Positions 49,575-59,432 of a stretch of DNA of 61,068 nucleotides are shown here, piece after piece. Made by a program: the position numbers and the translations under genes. Below the pieces are notes generated by a model. The model saw only the letters and a list, made by a program, of their open reading frames with translations. It did no database searches and was not told the origin of the DNA. The stretch is from an uncultured Actinomycetes bacterium (lineage in GTDB: Bacteria > Actinomycetota > Acidimicrobiia > Acidimicrobiales > RAAP-2), in the NCBI GenBank assembly GCA_903871335.1, contig CAIQGE010000032.1, positions 1-61,068 on the forward strand, read 5' to 3'. How positions within the stretch are numbered: position 1 is the first letter of the stretch; each line of letters opens with the position of its first letter.

Positions 49575-50534
49575 AGTGCACTCGCTTTTCCACCAGGCGG
49601 AATTGAACGAGTGTGACGATCAAGGTGATCACGAAGAGCACGAAGGCGTAACAGGCGGCGCTGCCAGGATTGTTGTACTGCACGAATTGGTTGTAGATCG
49701 CGTAGATCAAGACGTTCGTGTGCGTGTACGGAGCTCCGTAGGGGCCGATGGTCACGTCGATGACGCCGAGACTCTGCAACGAAAAGATCACTCCGACGAC
49801 GGAGGCGAAGAAGATCGAAGGTGACAGCAACGGCATCGTTACTCGCCAGGTCTTGGTCCACGAGCTCGCTCCGTCCATGGAGGCGGCCTCGAGGACTTCT
49901 TCGGGTAGGGACTGCATGCCGGCAATCATGATGATGAAGGAAAGTCCGACGAACTGCCACGACGAAATGAGCGCCACGGCGGGCAGGGCCAACGTCGGGC
50001 TTTCCAAAATGTTGGGCGAAAAGTGAATCCCCAACCACGGAAGGAAGCCGTCGGCGGGATTGAGCAGAACCCCGAAGACCGCACCGGCGACGGCGGCGGA
50101 ACTCACGATGGTCGACGAGAACGCCGTTCGAAAGAAGGCGATGCCTCGGAGCTTCTGGTGGGCCAAGACGGCGAGGAAGATGCCGCCGAGAACGCCGAGC
50201 GGCACGGAGCACACTACGAAGATTGCCGTGGAACGCAGGGAGTCCAGAAACGAGGAACTCGAGATGGTGTCCCAGAATTGCGTGAGACCAACGAACTTGG
50301 CCGGATTGTTGATATTGATCGACGGGACGTAGAGGATCTCGTAGAAGTTTTTGAAGAAGGGGTAGAACGAAAAGACCGCGAAGAAAATCGTGGCTGGCAA
50401 CACGAGAGCGAGTCCGAGGGCACTCTCGCGCCGCTTGTAACTTCCGCCGCGAACGTGATCGCTCTTCGTGGGCAGCGCGAGACGGCTGTCACGTTGCTTT
50501 TTGGGAGATGCCGGAGCGTCCGGCGTCGTGATGC

Positions 50535-50538
<4 letters not shown>
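49564..50538 (-). CDS. ABC importer permease (UgpA-like)
   Basis: This 324-residue permease has six or seven membrane helices after a basic N-terminus (to about residue 35, KSDHVRGGSYKRRESALG). The EAA loop is EVLEAASMDGASSWTKTWRVTMPLLSPS. UgpA/MalF-type features include the FYPFFKNFYEILYVPS segment after helix 1. Its start overlaps the ATPase gene stop by four bases and its end overlaps UgpE. Confidence 0.9.
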
Positions 50539-51650
<1,112 letters not shown>

Positions 51651-51678
51651 GGACGCTCCTTAGGGGTGAATGGTAATA

Positions 51679-51714
51679 GGACGCGACCCATCGCTCGTGA
51701 TGGGACATACGTCC
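51679..51714. promoter_or_regulatory. Nested inverted repeat before the ugp operon
   Basis: GGACG (51679-51683) pairs with CGTCC (51710-51714), and inside it CCCATC (51687-51692) pairs with GATGGG (51699-51704). It lies 29 bases upstream of the ATPase start codon on the minus strand. A sugar-operon repressor site or a leader hairpin is possible. No regulator gene adjoins. Confidence 0.35.
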
Positions 51715-51745
51715 GTGTGCCCCACGTGATCGCAAGGTGACATGC

Positions 51746-51762
51746 CATCGTGTGCCACGATG
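51746..51762. promoter_or_regulatory. 17-bp palindrome upstream of nitronate monooxygenase
   Basis: CATCGTG-TGC-CACGATG is a perfect inverted repeat with 7-bp arms, 44 bases before the ATG of the plus-strand gene and in the shared divergent region with the ugp operon. Its size and spacing fit a dimeric repressor's operator. Confidence 0.4.
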
Positions 51763-51806
51763 ATTTCTTCACCCTCCTGGAAGGGGTGCACAAAGGGGGA
51801 CAGGTC

Positions 51807-52751
51807 ATGGCCATCTCGAATCGCGTCACGGAACTACTCGGAGTGGACGTGCCCATCGTGCAAGCCCCGATGGGATGGATTGCCCGCCGCGCGTTAGCGA
51901 GCGCGGTGTCGAACGCCGGAGCGATGGGCATCATCGAGACGTCCTCCGGCGAGCTCGACAATGTCAAGGCCGAGATCGGCGCCATGCGCGAACTCACCGA
52001 CCGGCCCTTCGGCGTCAATATCGCCCAAGCGTTCGTGCGCGATCCGCACATTGTCGACTTCGTCGTCGAGCAGGGTGTCCGGTTCGTCACCACCTCGGCC
52101 GGCGACCCGACCAAGTACACCGGAGCCTTGAAGGCTGCGGGGCTCACGGTCTTTCACGTCGTGCCAACTCTGAAGGCCGCCTTGAAGGCCGTCGACGCCG
52201 GAGTTGACGGACTGGTCGTCGAGGGCGGCGAGGGCGGCGGATTTAAGAATCCTCGGGACGTTGCCACGATGGTGCTCCTACCCCTTGTGTGTTCCAAAGT
52301 GGACGTACCCGTGATCGCGGCCGGTGGCATCACCGACGGCGTCACGATGGCTGCCGCTTTCGCCCTCGGTGCGGAAGGCGTCCAGATGGGCACTCGCATG
52401 GTGGCCGCTGCGGAGTCACCGGTTCACGAAAATTGGAAGAACGCCATCGTGGGGGCAGCGGAAACCGACACCGTCTTTCTCAATCGCTTCGCGTCCCCGG
52501 CGCTCCGGGCCCTGCGCACGGAGCGCACGTCGCGTCTCGAGCACGACGACGTGGTGTCCATGATGGAGTTCGGCACCGTGCGCGATCTGTACTTCGGTGG
52601 TGACCTGGAGGCCTCGATTGCTCTCGGCGGTCAGGTGATGGGTCGGATTGAATCTGTCGCCTCCGTGGCCACCATCATCGAGGAGACCATGCGCGAGTTC
52701 GAGGCGTGCGTCAACTCCCTCCACTCGCGCTATGGCACCCCTCCTTCGTGA
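51807..52751 (+). CDS. Nitronate monooxygenase family protein
   Basis: This 314-residue FMN-dependent TIM-barrel protein is of the 2-nitropropane dioxygenase / nitronate monooxygenase group. VPIVQAPMGWIA, FGVNIA, VEGGEGGG, PVIAAGGITDG and GAEGVQMGTRMVAAAES are the flavin- and phosphate-binding motifs. The family also holds FabK-like enoyl reductases, so the substrate is open. ATG 51807 has GGGGGA six bases upstream. The hydrolase-like gene starts within its stop codon. Confidence 0.85.
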   Translation: MAISNRVTELLGVDVPIVQAPMGWIARRALASAVSNAGAMGIIETSSGELDNVKAEIGAMRELTDRPFGVNIAQAFVRDPHIVDFVVEQGVRFVTTSAGDPTKYTGALKAAGLTVFHVVPTLKAALKAVDAGVDGLVVEGGEGGGFKNPRDVATMVLLPLVCSKVDVPVIAAGGITDGVTMAAAFALGAEGVQMGTRMVAAAESPVHENWKNAIVGAAETDTVFLNRFASPALRALRTERTSRLEHDDVVSMMEFGTVRDLYFGGDLEASIALGGQVMGRIESVASVATIIEETMREFEACVNSLHSRYGTPPS

Positions 52752-53452
52752 GCTCCACTGACGTCGTTCTTCTGCCGTCGCTCGGACGGGGGGCGAGAGA
52801 TTTCGAGAATCTCGGTCGTTCGCTCGCGGTGGCCGGTTACACCGCCTGGGCGTACGATCCACCGCCGACGATGCCGCCGCGCATTTCACTCGTCGATCTC
52901 GCAAATGGCGTGCTCGACTGGGCGACGTCGTGTGACGTGTCCACCTTTCATGTGGGTGGACACGCCTTCGGGAATCGACTCGCACGAATGGTGACGGCGA
53001 TTGCTCCTGAACGAGTGATCACTCTCACGTTGTTGGCGGCGGGCGGATACGTACCTATGGACGCAGATATCCTCGCCTCGTTGCTCGGCGTCTTCGCTGA
53101 CGACGCGAGTCCGGAGGAGCATCTTCGACGGGTGCGACACCAATTCTTTGCGCCCGGGAACGATCCCAGCGTGTGGGAGCACGGATGGAACGCCACCATG
53201 GCGAGCTACCAACGTGAAGCGCTCGAGCGAGTGGACGCGTCGCTCTGGTGGGATGCGGTCGCTCCGCGTGTTCTTGTCGTTCAGGGACTTGATGACGTCG
53301 TGGCCGTTCCCGAAAATGGTCGACGATACGTGGAAGATCATTCAGAAGTCGCCCGGCTCGTGGAGATTGAACACGCGGGGCACGCTGTGGTGGTGGAGCA
53401 ACCCGCAGCAGTCGCCACGGCCGTCATCACGTTCCTGCGCGACGTCTCCTAA
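52748..53452 (+). CDS. Alpha/beta-hydrolase-fold protein lacking the nucleophile
   Basis: This 234-residue protein has the alpha/beta-hydrolase fold: an early strand STDVVLLPSLGRG, the elbow region GGHAFGNRLAR, an acid candidate in QGLDDVVAVPENG and the late catalytic His in EHAGHAVVVEQP. The nucleophile elbow normally reads GxSxG; here the middle position is alanine (GHAFG). Either catalysis has been lost and the protein binds a ligand, or another residue serves. GTG 52748 overlaps the nitronate monooxygenase stop (GTGA), so the pair is coupled and may act on the same compound. Confidence 0.75.
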   Translation: MSSTDVVLLPSLGRGARDFENLGRSLAVAGYTAWAYDPPPTMPPRISLVDLANGVLDWATSCDVSTFHVGGHAFGNRLARMVTAIAPERVITLTLLAAGGYVPMDADILASLLGVFADDASPEEHLRRVRHQFFAPGNDPSVWEHGWNATMASYQREALERVDASLWWDAVAPRVLVVQGLDDVVAVPENGRRYVEDHSEVARLVEIEHAGHAVVVEQPAAVATAVITFLRDVS

Positions 53453-53612
53453 CGTCGCGCAATCTCTACCGAGACCCCACTGATCAGGGGCAATCCGCCG
53501 TGCAGCGGTGAGGTGGCGAGACCATGTTTCGTCGCCCGTCCACAGACCTGGTGCCGCCTCAGGTTTATTGTGCTTGCAGGGGCTCAGTGCCCGACGTCAA
53601 GGAAGGTCCGTC

Positions 53613-56435
53613 ATGCGGAAGATTCTGTCCACCTGTCTGATCGGTGCGTCCCTCGTGGTCGCCCCCGTGATCAGTTCCGCTAGTGCGGGTGCGGTCACGC
53701 TGCACCCGATCGACGCGCTGCAATTCGATTCACCCGTGGGCAACGCGTCGGTGCACTCGGTGATTCTTCCGAACGGGAAGTTGGTCGTTGACAACAGCCG
53801 CGATGGTTCGATTGTCGAGATGAACGCCGACGGCACCGATCAACAGTCGTGGGTGAGTGGGCTGTCGGGACTCGGTGGCATGAGTGAGTTCGTCGACGCG
53901 AACGTCGCGGGTGGCGGATACGTCTACGTGGCGCACGCCGGCAACGGTTCAAGCACCATTGGGGGCATCTACCGATTCAATTTCGATGGTTCGAACATCA
54001 CGAATCTCACGAGTTCGTATCTGACTGACCCGCAAGACGTTGCCGTTGACGCGGGCGGCAACGTGTTCGTCGCCGACCTCGGTTCGGCGAACGTGAATTC
54101 GGCCGTGTGGGAGGTCACCTTCGACGGTCTCCACAACGTCAATTCTGTGACGGCGGTAGCGGGTGGGCAGTTTGACAAAGGCGCATCCTTGGACGCCATT
54201 GCCTATGACCCCACCTCCGGTGACCTGTTCGTGGGTGACCAGTGGAATAGCGCCATCTTTCAGGTGAGTTTTTCGACGCCGGGGGATGGTTTAACGGCCA
54301 CAGCGAGCTATTGGGGTTTTGCGTACGTGCCTCTCGCGCTCGCGGTGAACGGCACGTCACTCGTCGTCGCGGACCTCAAATACCCACTGGACTTTCCGCA
54401 AATCGAGTCCACGCCCATTACGTCGGGCAGTTACTCGCAGGTCGCGACGCTCGGAATCGGTGCGTTCACCGGCATCACCGCGACCCCATCGGGAGTGACG
54501 GGAGTTCCGGCCGGAACTCTCTTCGTCGGCAAGCAAGTGGAGGTCACTGACCCCACGAACTTCTCTCAATTGACAGGCCAGGGGGAACTGGAGCGAATCG
54601 ATCCCGCGGGCAACTCGTACCTGATTGCGTCGGCTTCACCTCCCGGCGCCGCGCGCTTCAGCGGCGTCGCCTATGACGGTTACAACAGCAAACTGTTGGT
54701 GATCGACGAACAGTTGGGTGTGATCTACCAAATGAATACGGATGGCTCCAACGCCCAAGCACTCATCACCGGGTGGTCGTCCTCTGGTACTGACTACGCC
54801 GAACGTCTGGCGGTGGACCCCGCGACGGGGAACATCTACGTCGGCTCCGGCAACGGGACGGTCACGGAGTTTCCTCCCACCGGGGGTAGTCAATCATCGG
54901 GCACGGTCCTCACGGATGCCACGGTGCCCGCGTCGGTGACGGCGCTCACGGTCTCCGATGGGAATCTGTTGCTCGGTAACTACCAAGGAATCTGGTCGGC
55001 ACCGCTCGGTACGACCAACTTCGTGAGCTGGGCCAGCCCGGGAGCGGTGATGGCGCTCGACCACGGACCCGACGGGCGGGTGTACGCCGCCATTTACGGC
55101 GGCGGCGTCGTGTCGTACCAGTACGACGGTTCGGGAGCGCAGACGTACTCGCTACCAGCCAACAGCACCCCGCAATCCATCGCCACCGATGGCAACGGCC
55201 GCGTCTTCGTCGTCGACTCCACGCACGGTCTTGACGAACTCTCAACCTCGTCGGGCGCGTCGCAAGTCCTCGATAACACCATTCAGTGGGTGGGAGTCGC
55301 CGATGAACCCTCGGGCCAGGTGGTCACCACCACGTCAACGGCCGTCAACAACTTGGCCATCCCGAACGCGCCAGCTCTCACGTCGATGAGTGCGCACGTA
55401 GGTTCGGAAGGTTCCTCGTTTGGCCTGGTGATCAATGGCACGGACTTCACGGGTGCGTCCAACGTGGAGTGGGTGCAGAACGGTTCGGTCGTCTCGTCCA
55501 GCATTCCCTCGGCCGTATCCGCCAACCAGCTCACCGTTTTCGTGCCGAGTTACCTGAACCCGGGCAATTACGACGTGATCGTCCTGACCCCGGGTGGAGC
55601 CAGCAGTGTGGTCGCCAGCGACCAGTACACCGAGAATCCTGGACCACCATCGGTCGTGACGGTGGCCGCTAGCTCGGGTCTCACGTCCGGCGGGGTGTCG
55701 GTCAACGTCTACGGTCAATTCTTTACGGGTGCGTCGGCGGTCTCCTTCGGTACGCAGGCCGCAACCAACTTTGTGGTCCACAGTGCGGGCTTCCTGTCAG
55801 CCACCGTTCCGCCGGCGTTGGTCACCGGAACGGTGGATGTTCGGGTGACGACACCGTACGGAACGTCGGTCATCACTTCGTACGACCACTACACCTACAA
55901 CGGTCCCCTCGTCACGTCGCTCTCGCCCGTCAGTGGTGCGACGGCGGGAGGTAAGCCCCTCGTGATCAACGGGAAGAACTTCACGGGTGCGAAATCAGTG
56001 ACCGTAGGTTCGACCGTGATCAAGGCGAATGCCTTCGTCAACCAGAGCGCGACGAAGATCACGGTGAAGGCTCCCGCGCACGCGGCGGGCACCGTCCAGG
56101 TGCTCGTGACGACGGCCACCGGAACCTCGCCCACGTACGCAGTCGGCGGGACGCCGAACCTGTACTCGTACGAAGGCACACCCACGGTGACAGGTCTGAG
56201 TCCGGGGGCCATTACGCACGCGACGAAGACGTCAGTGGTCATCACGGGTACGGGACTCCTGGGGGCCACGAAGGTGGTCGTGGGATCGGCTGTAGCGACA
56301 ATCACGGCGAATCCGTCGACGACATCGCTCACCGTGACCACGAGTGCACTGGCGAAGGGGACCTACTACGTGCAGGTCACGACCGCGTCGGGAACATCCG
56401 CCAAGGTCGCCGCCGCCAAATTGACCGTGAACTAG
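53613..56435 (+). CDS. Large secreted beta-propeller protein with IPT/TIG domains
   Basis: This 940-residue protein begins with a signal peptide (about 1-29, ending SASAGA). Residues 30-580 contain NHL/SMP-30-like propeller repeats (for example QDVAVDAGGNVFVADLG, RLAVDPATGNIYVGSGNG and QSIATDGNGRVFVVDS). From about 585 to the end there are four IPT/TIG immunoglobulin-like domains, each with the NG-x-(D/N)FTGA or GTGLLGA pattern. No anchor or sorting signal is seen at the C-terminus, so it is probably released or held noncovalently. It may act in adhesion or polymer binding; the ligand is unknown. AAGGAAG precedes the ATG. Confidence 0.8.
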   Translation: MRKILSTCLIGASLVVAPVISSASAGAVTLHPIDALQFDSPVGNASVHSVILPNGKLVVDNSRDGSIVEMNADGTDQQSWVSGLSGLGGMSEFVDANVAGGGYVYVAHAGNGSSTIGGIYRFNFDGSNITNLTSSYLTDPQDVAVDAGGNVFVADLGSANVNSAVWEVTFDGLHNVNSVTAVAGGQFDKGASLDAIAYDPTSGDLFVGDQWNSAIFQVSFSTPGDGLTATASYWGFAYVPLALAVNGTSLVVADLKYPLDFPQIESTPITSGSYSQVATLGIGAFTGITATPSGVTGVPAGTLFVGKQVEVTDPTNFSQLTGQGELERIDPAGNSYLIASASPPGAARFSGVAYDGYNSKLLVIDEQLGVIYQMNTDGSNAQALITGWSSSGTDYAERLAVDPATGNIYVGSGNGTVTEFPPTGGSQSSGTVLTDATVPASVTALTVSDGNLLLGNYQGIWSAPLGTTNFVSWASPGAVMALDHGPDGRVYAAIYGGGVVSYQYDGSGAQTYSLPANSTPQSIATDGNGRVFVVDSTHGLDELSTSSGASQVLDNTIQWVGVADEPSGQVVTTTSTAVNNLAIPNAPALTSMSAHVGSEGSSFGLVINGTDFTGASNVEWVQNGSVVSSSIPSAVSANQLTVFVPSYLNPGNYDVIVLTPGGASSVVASDQYTENPGPPSVVTVAASSGLTSGGVSVNVYGQFFTGASAVSFGTQAATNFVVHSAGFLSATVPPALVTGTVDVRVTTPYGTSVITSYDHYTYNGPLVTSLSPVSGATAGGKPLVINGKNFTGAKSVTVGSTVIKANAFVNQSATKITVKAPAHAAGTVQVLVTTATGTSPTYAVGGTPNLYSYEGTPTVTGLSPGAITHATKTSVVITGTGLLGATKVVVGSAVATITANPSTTSLTVTTSALAKGTYYVQVTTASGTSAKVAAAKLTVN

Positions 56436-56459
56436 TTCGCTACAAGCGTTCGAGATCGC

Positions 56460-56497
56460 CACGACCTGGGGTCGCCGAGATGCGACCCCAGGTCGTG
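56460..56497 (+). terminator. Strong hairpin after the secreted protein gene
   Basis: A perfect 16-bp stem (CACGACCTGGGGTCGC and its complement) surrounds the 6-base loop CGAGAT, 24 bases after the stop codon. There is no T-tract, as is common among terminators of high-GC actinobacteria. Confidence 0.75.
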
Positions 56498-56525
56498 TGG
56501 TCGTCGGGCTGGATACGGTGGTCGC

Positions 56526-56930
56526 GTGCATATTGAAAATTTCACGATCGTTGTTGCCGACTACGACGAAGCGCTTGCGTTCTACGTGGACCTGCTCGGA
56601 TTTGAGTTGATGGAAGATTCCCCGAGTGTGTCGAGTAGTGGCCAGCCCAAGCGCTGGGTCGTGATTCGACCTCCCGGAGCTGCGACGGGAATCGTTCTCG
56701 CCAAAGCGGACGGCGAGCGTCAAGAGTCGGCGATCGGGAATCAGACTGGCGGCCGCGTCGGATTCTTCTTGCGAGTGGACGATTTCGATAGCACCCTGCG
56801 GCGATTTGCGGACGCGGGCGTGACTTTCCTATCTGAGCCTCGTCGTGAACCGTACGGCGACGTCGTCATCATTCGCGATGTCGCGGGTAATAGCTGGGAC
56901 ATCCTCGGACCCCGGTACACGGAGCAGTAA
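56526..56930 (+). CDS. VOC-family (glyoxalase/dioxygenase fold) protein
   Basis: This 134-residue protein has two beta-alpha-beta-beta-beta modules: FTIVVADYDEALAFYVDLLGFEL with the first module's His near the start (MHIENF), and GFFLRVDDFDSTLRRFADAGVTF followed by YGDVVIIRDVAGNSWDILGP. Such proteins bind a divalent metal and include glyoxalases, resistance proteins and dioxygenases. The specific role is unknown. The GTG start is 28 bases after the upstream hairpin. Confidence 0.8.
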   Translation: MHIENFTIVVADYDEALAFYVDLLGFELMEDSPSVSSSGQPKRWVVIRPPGAATGIVLAKADGERQESAIGNQTGGRVGFFLRVDDFDSTLRRFADAGVTFLSEPRREPYGDVVIIRDVAGNSWDILGPRYTEQ

Positions 56931-56986
56931 GAAGTACTCCGTCCCGTGTTGCACCGAAACCTGGACGTCACAATGATTGGAGTCTC

Positions 56987-58072
56987 ATGAGTTCCCTATT
57001 CGATCCCGTGGCTTTCACGCACGGACCAGCGATGAAGAACCGTTTCATGCTCGCGCCGCTGACGAACCTGCAAAGTCACGTCGACGGAACCCTCAGTGAG
57101 GACGAGTACCACTGGCTGACGATGCGAGCGCTCGGGGGCTTTGGACTCACGATGACGTGCGCGTCACACGTCCAAGCGCAGGGCCAAGGTTTCCCGGGGC
57201 AACTGGGCTGCTTCAGCGACGATCATCTGCCGGGTCTCACGCGTTTGGCGAGTGGCATCAAGGAACACGGCTCGCTCGCGATCGTGCAACTTCACCACGC
57301 GGGTCGGCGGTCACCGGTGGAATTGATTCACACAACGCCCGTCTGTCCTTCCGATGACGAATCCACCGGAGCGCGTGCGCTCACAACCGCAGAAGTCGAA
57401 CAGCTCGTGGAAGACTTCGTCGCCGCGGCGGTCCGCTGTGAGCGAGCGGGCTTCGACGGCGTCGAACTCCATGGGGCGCACGACTACGTGATCTGTGAAT
57501 TCTTGAGTTCGCAGATCAATGTTCGCACCGACAAATACGGCGGCTCGGTCGAGAACCGTGCTCGACTCCTGCTCGAGATTCTCGACGGAGTCCGCGCCGA
57601 GTGTCGCGAAGACTTCAACGTGTCCGTGCGCCTCAGCCCGGAACTGTTCTCGCTGCACACCCCGGACATCGTGGCGACTTTCAAGCTCGTGGTCGCGACC
57701 GGGCAGGTGGACTTCATCGACATGTCTCTGTGGAACGTCTTCAATATCGCCTCGGACCCCGCCTACGGTGGCGTCACATTGCTCGAACTTTTCGCGGGGC
57801 TGGAGCGGGGCAACACGCGACTGGCGGTCGCCGGGAAGCTCTACGACAGTGACGCCTTCAACGCGTGCCTCGAGGCGGGCGTGGACATGGTTGCCCTCGG
57901 ACGCGCCGCCATCACCAACCACAACATTCCTGAACTGATGCGCGATCACGGCCACTTCGCCATGCGCGCCTTGCCGGTTCCTCGCGCGACGCTGCGCGAG
58001 GAAGGCCTCAGCGACACGTTCGTCGAGTACATGAGCTCGTGGCGCGGTTTTGTGGAAGAAGCAGTTTCCTGA
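56987..58072 (+). CDS. Old Yellow Enzyme-family NADH:flavin oxidoreductase
   Basis: This 361-residue FMN TIM-barrel protein has MKNRFMLAPLTNLQS at the start, VQLHHAGRRS, the active-site HGAHDYVICEFLSSQ with the substrate-binding His pair, and NVRTDKYGGSVENRARLLLEI. These fit the OYE / 2,4-dienoyl-CoA reductase group in a short form without a C-terminal dehydrogenase domain. It probably reduces activated C=C bonds. TTGGAG precedes the ATG. Confidence 0.9.
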   Translation: MSSLFDPVAFTHGPAMKNRFMLAPLTNLQSHVDGTLSEDEYHWLTMRALGGFGLTMTCASHVQAQGQGFPGQLGCFSDDHLPGLTRLASGIKEHGSLAIVQLHHAGRRSPVELIHTTPVCPSDDESTGARALTTAEVEQLVEDFVAAAVRCERAGFDGVELHGAHDYVICEFLSSQINVRTDKYGGSVENRARLLLEILDGVRAECREDFNVSVRLSPELFSLHTPDIVATFKLVVATGQVDFIDMSLWNVFNIASDPAYGGVTLLELFAGLERGNTRLAVAGKLYDSDAFNACLEAGVDMVALGRAAITNHNIPELMRDHGHFAMRALPVPRATLREEGLSDTFVEYMSSWRGFVEEAVS

Positions 58073-58128
58073 CGGAACTCTTCGCACGAGCGTTAGCGAA
58101 CGGTGTTCGGGAACGTGGCTACTGTCGG

Positions 58129-58476
58129 ATGGTGGATGAAACCCCGAATTGCCCCGAATGTGCCGGAACTCAGACCTACGCCATGGGAAGTCTCGTCGTC
58201 TGCCCCGGGTGTGGGCACGAGTGGGTACCGGAAGAGTCCCGTGACGCGGTGAGTGATGACGTCATTCGTGACGCCGTGGGCAATGTGCTCGCCGATGGGG
58301 ACACGGTGACCATCATCAAGGACATGAAGGTCAAGGGCAGCTCCAACATCCTGAAGGTCGGAACCAAGGTTCGCAACATTCGTTTGACCCCGGGTCCGGG
58401 TGGGCACGATGTTGAGGCGAAGGTGGACGGTTTTGGCCCGCTGTACTTGAAATCCAGCATCATGAAGAAGGCGTGA
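58129..58476 (+). CDS. PhnA/YjdM zinc-ribbon protein
   Basis: This 115-residue protein has a zinc ribbon (CPECAGTQTY then CPGCGHEW) followed by the SH3-like PhnA domain with GDTVTIIKDMKVKGSSNILKVGTKVRNIRL and the SSIMKKA end. The name PhnA was first linked to alkylphosphonate use in E. coli (yjdM), though the protein is not a phosphonate hydrolase and its role is unresolved. ATG 58129 gives the standard start. Confidence 0.92.
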   Translation: MVDETPNCPECAGTQTYAMGSLVVCPGCGHEWVPEESRDAVSDDVIRDAVGNVLADGDTVTIIKDMKVKGSSNILKVGTKVRNIRLTPGPGGHDVEAKVDGFGPLYLKSSIMKKA

Positions 58477-58502
58477 GACGCGTTCGTTCGATCTCGCGTG
58501 CC

Positions 58503-59396
58503 TCAACTCGGGGAGCTGCGCGACCTCCACGGCTGTTCCACCACACACCACGCCATGCCGCCGCTGAAGAGTGTTGCCACCATGACCCAACCGAGAGCGG
58601 TTGTACCTAGCCCGACGTACTTGAGTCCCGATGCGAAAATCACGAACGTGATAGCGGGTCGAATGTATTTCTCCGGTGCCCGAGAGGAGAGAAACGAACC
58701 CACGATGACGGCGGGCACGGAACCGATGATGATGGACAAGGTGACGGCGAACTCCACGTGCCCGAAGGCGAGGGCGCCCAAGGCGGCCGCCGCCGTCAGG
58801 GGAACCGCCTGGGTGAGGTCAGTTCCGACGAGTTGATTCGCCCCCATCAGTGGGTAGAGGAACAGCAGCATCACGATCATGAGGGATCCCGATCCGACGG
58901 ACGTGAGGCCGACAATGAGTCCCCCCACCATGCCGATCAGCATCGTGGGCAAGGGACGCACCACCACGTCGTGCACCACGATCTCGCGTGGAGCCCCCGA
59001 CCGGTGATCGAGGACGTAGCGAATCACCATGGCGCCCGCACCCACGAGCAGCGCGATACCGAGAAGCACCTCCACGTGCTTTTGCGACGACGACGAGCCC
59101 CCCAAGCGGTGAAGGATGTAGGCACCGATGAAGGCCATTGGTACGGAACCAAGAACCATCCATCCGACGAGCCGGAAGTTCACCGTTTTCTTCGAAATGT
59201 GAACGGCGGCGCCAAAGGGACGCATGAAGACGGCCGCGACGAGGTCACTGGAGATCGCTGTTGACGGCTTCACGCCGAACAGCAAGATCAACATGGGCGT
59301 CATGAGCGCACCCCCGCCCGCACCCGTGAGTCCGACGAGAAAACCAACGACGGCACTACCGACGACGACGTAAGGATTGACGTGCACGGTCATCAT
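58503..59396 (-). CDS. TauE/SafE-family anion permease
   Basis: This 297-residue protein has eight predicted membrane helices in two repeats. Each repeat begins with the G-x-G-G-G-type turn: VGLTGAGGGALMTPMLILLFG and VGLTSVGSGSLMIVMLLFLYP. The family exports sulfite, sulfoacetate or related anions. Nothing near it indicates which. It is convergent with phnA, with 26 bases between stops. Confidence 0.88.
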   Translation of the reverse strand: MMTVHVNPYVVVGSAVVGFLVGLTGAGGGALMTPMLILLFGVKPSTAISSDLVAAVFMRPFGAAVHISKKTVNFRLVGWMVLGSVPMAFIGAYILHRLGGSSSSQKHVEVLLGIALLVGAGAMVIRYVLDHRSGAPREIVVHDVVVRPLPTMLIGMVGGLIVGLTSVGSGSLMIVMLLFLYPLMGANQLVGTDLTQAVPLTAAAALGALAFGHVEFAVTLSIIIGSVPAVIVGSFLSSRAPEKYIRPAITFVIFASGLKYVGLGTTALGWVMVATLFSGGMAWCVVEQPWRSRSSPS

Positions 59397-59432
59397 TCTG
59401 CCTGACCTCGTCCGTCGAGGAGGTCGAGAGTT

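Noticed and set aside
53453-53612. Riboswitch in the leader of the secreted propeller gene
   Set aside because: Short stems occur, but no conserved c-di-GMP, c-di-AMP or other known riboswitch core could be traced.
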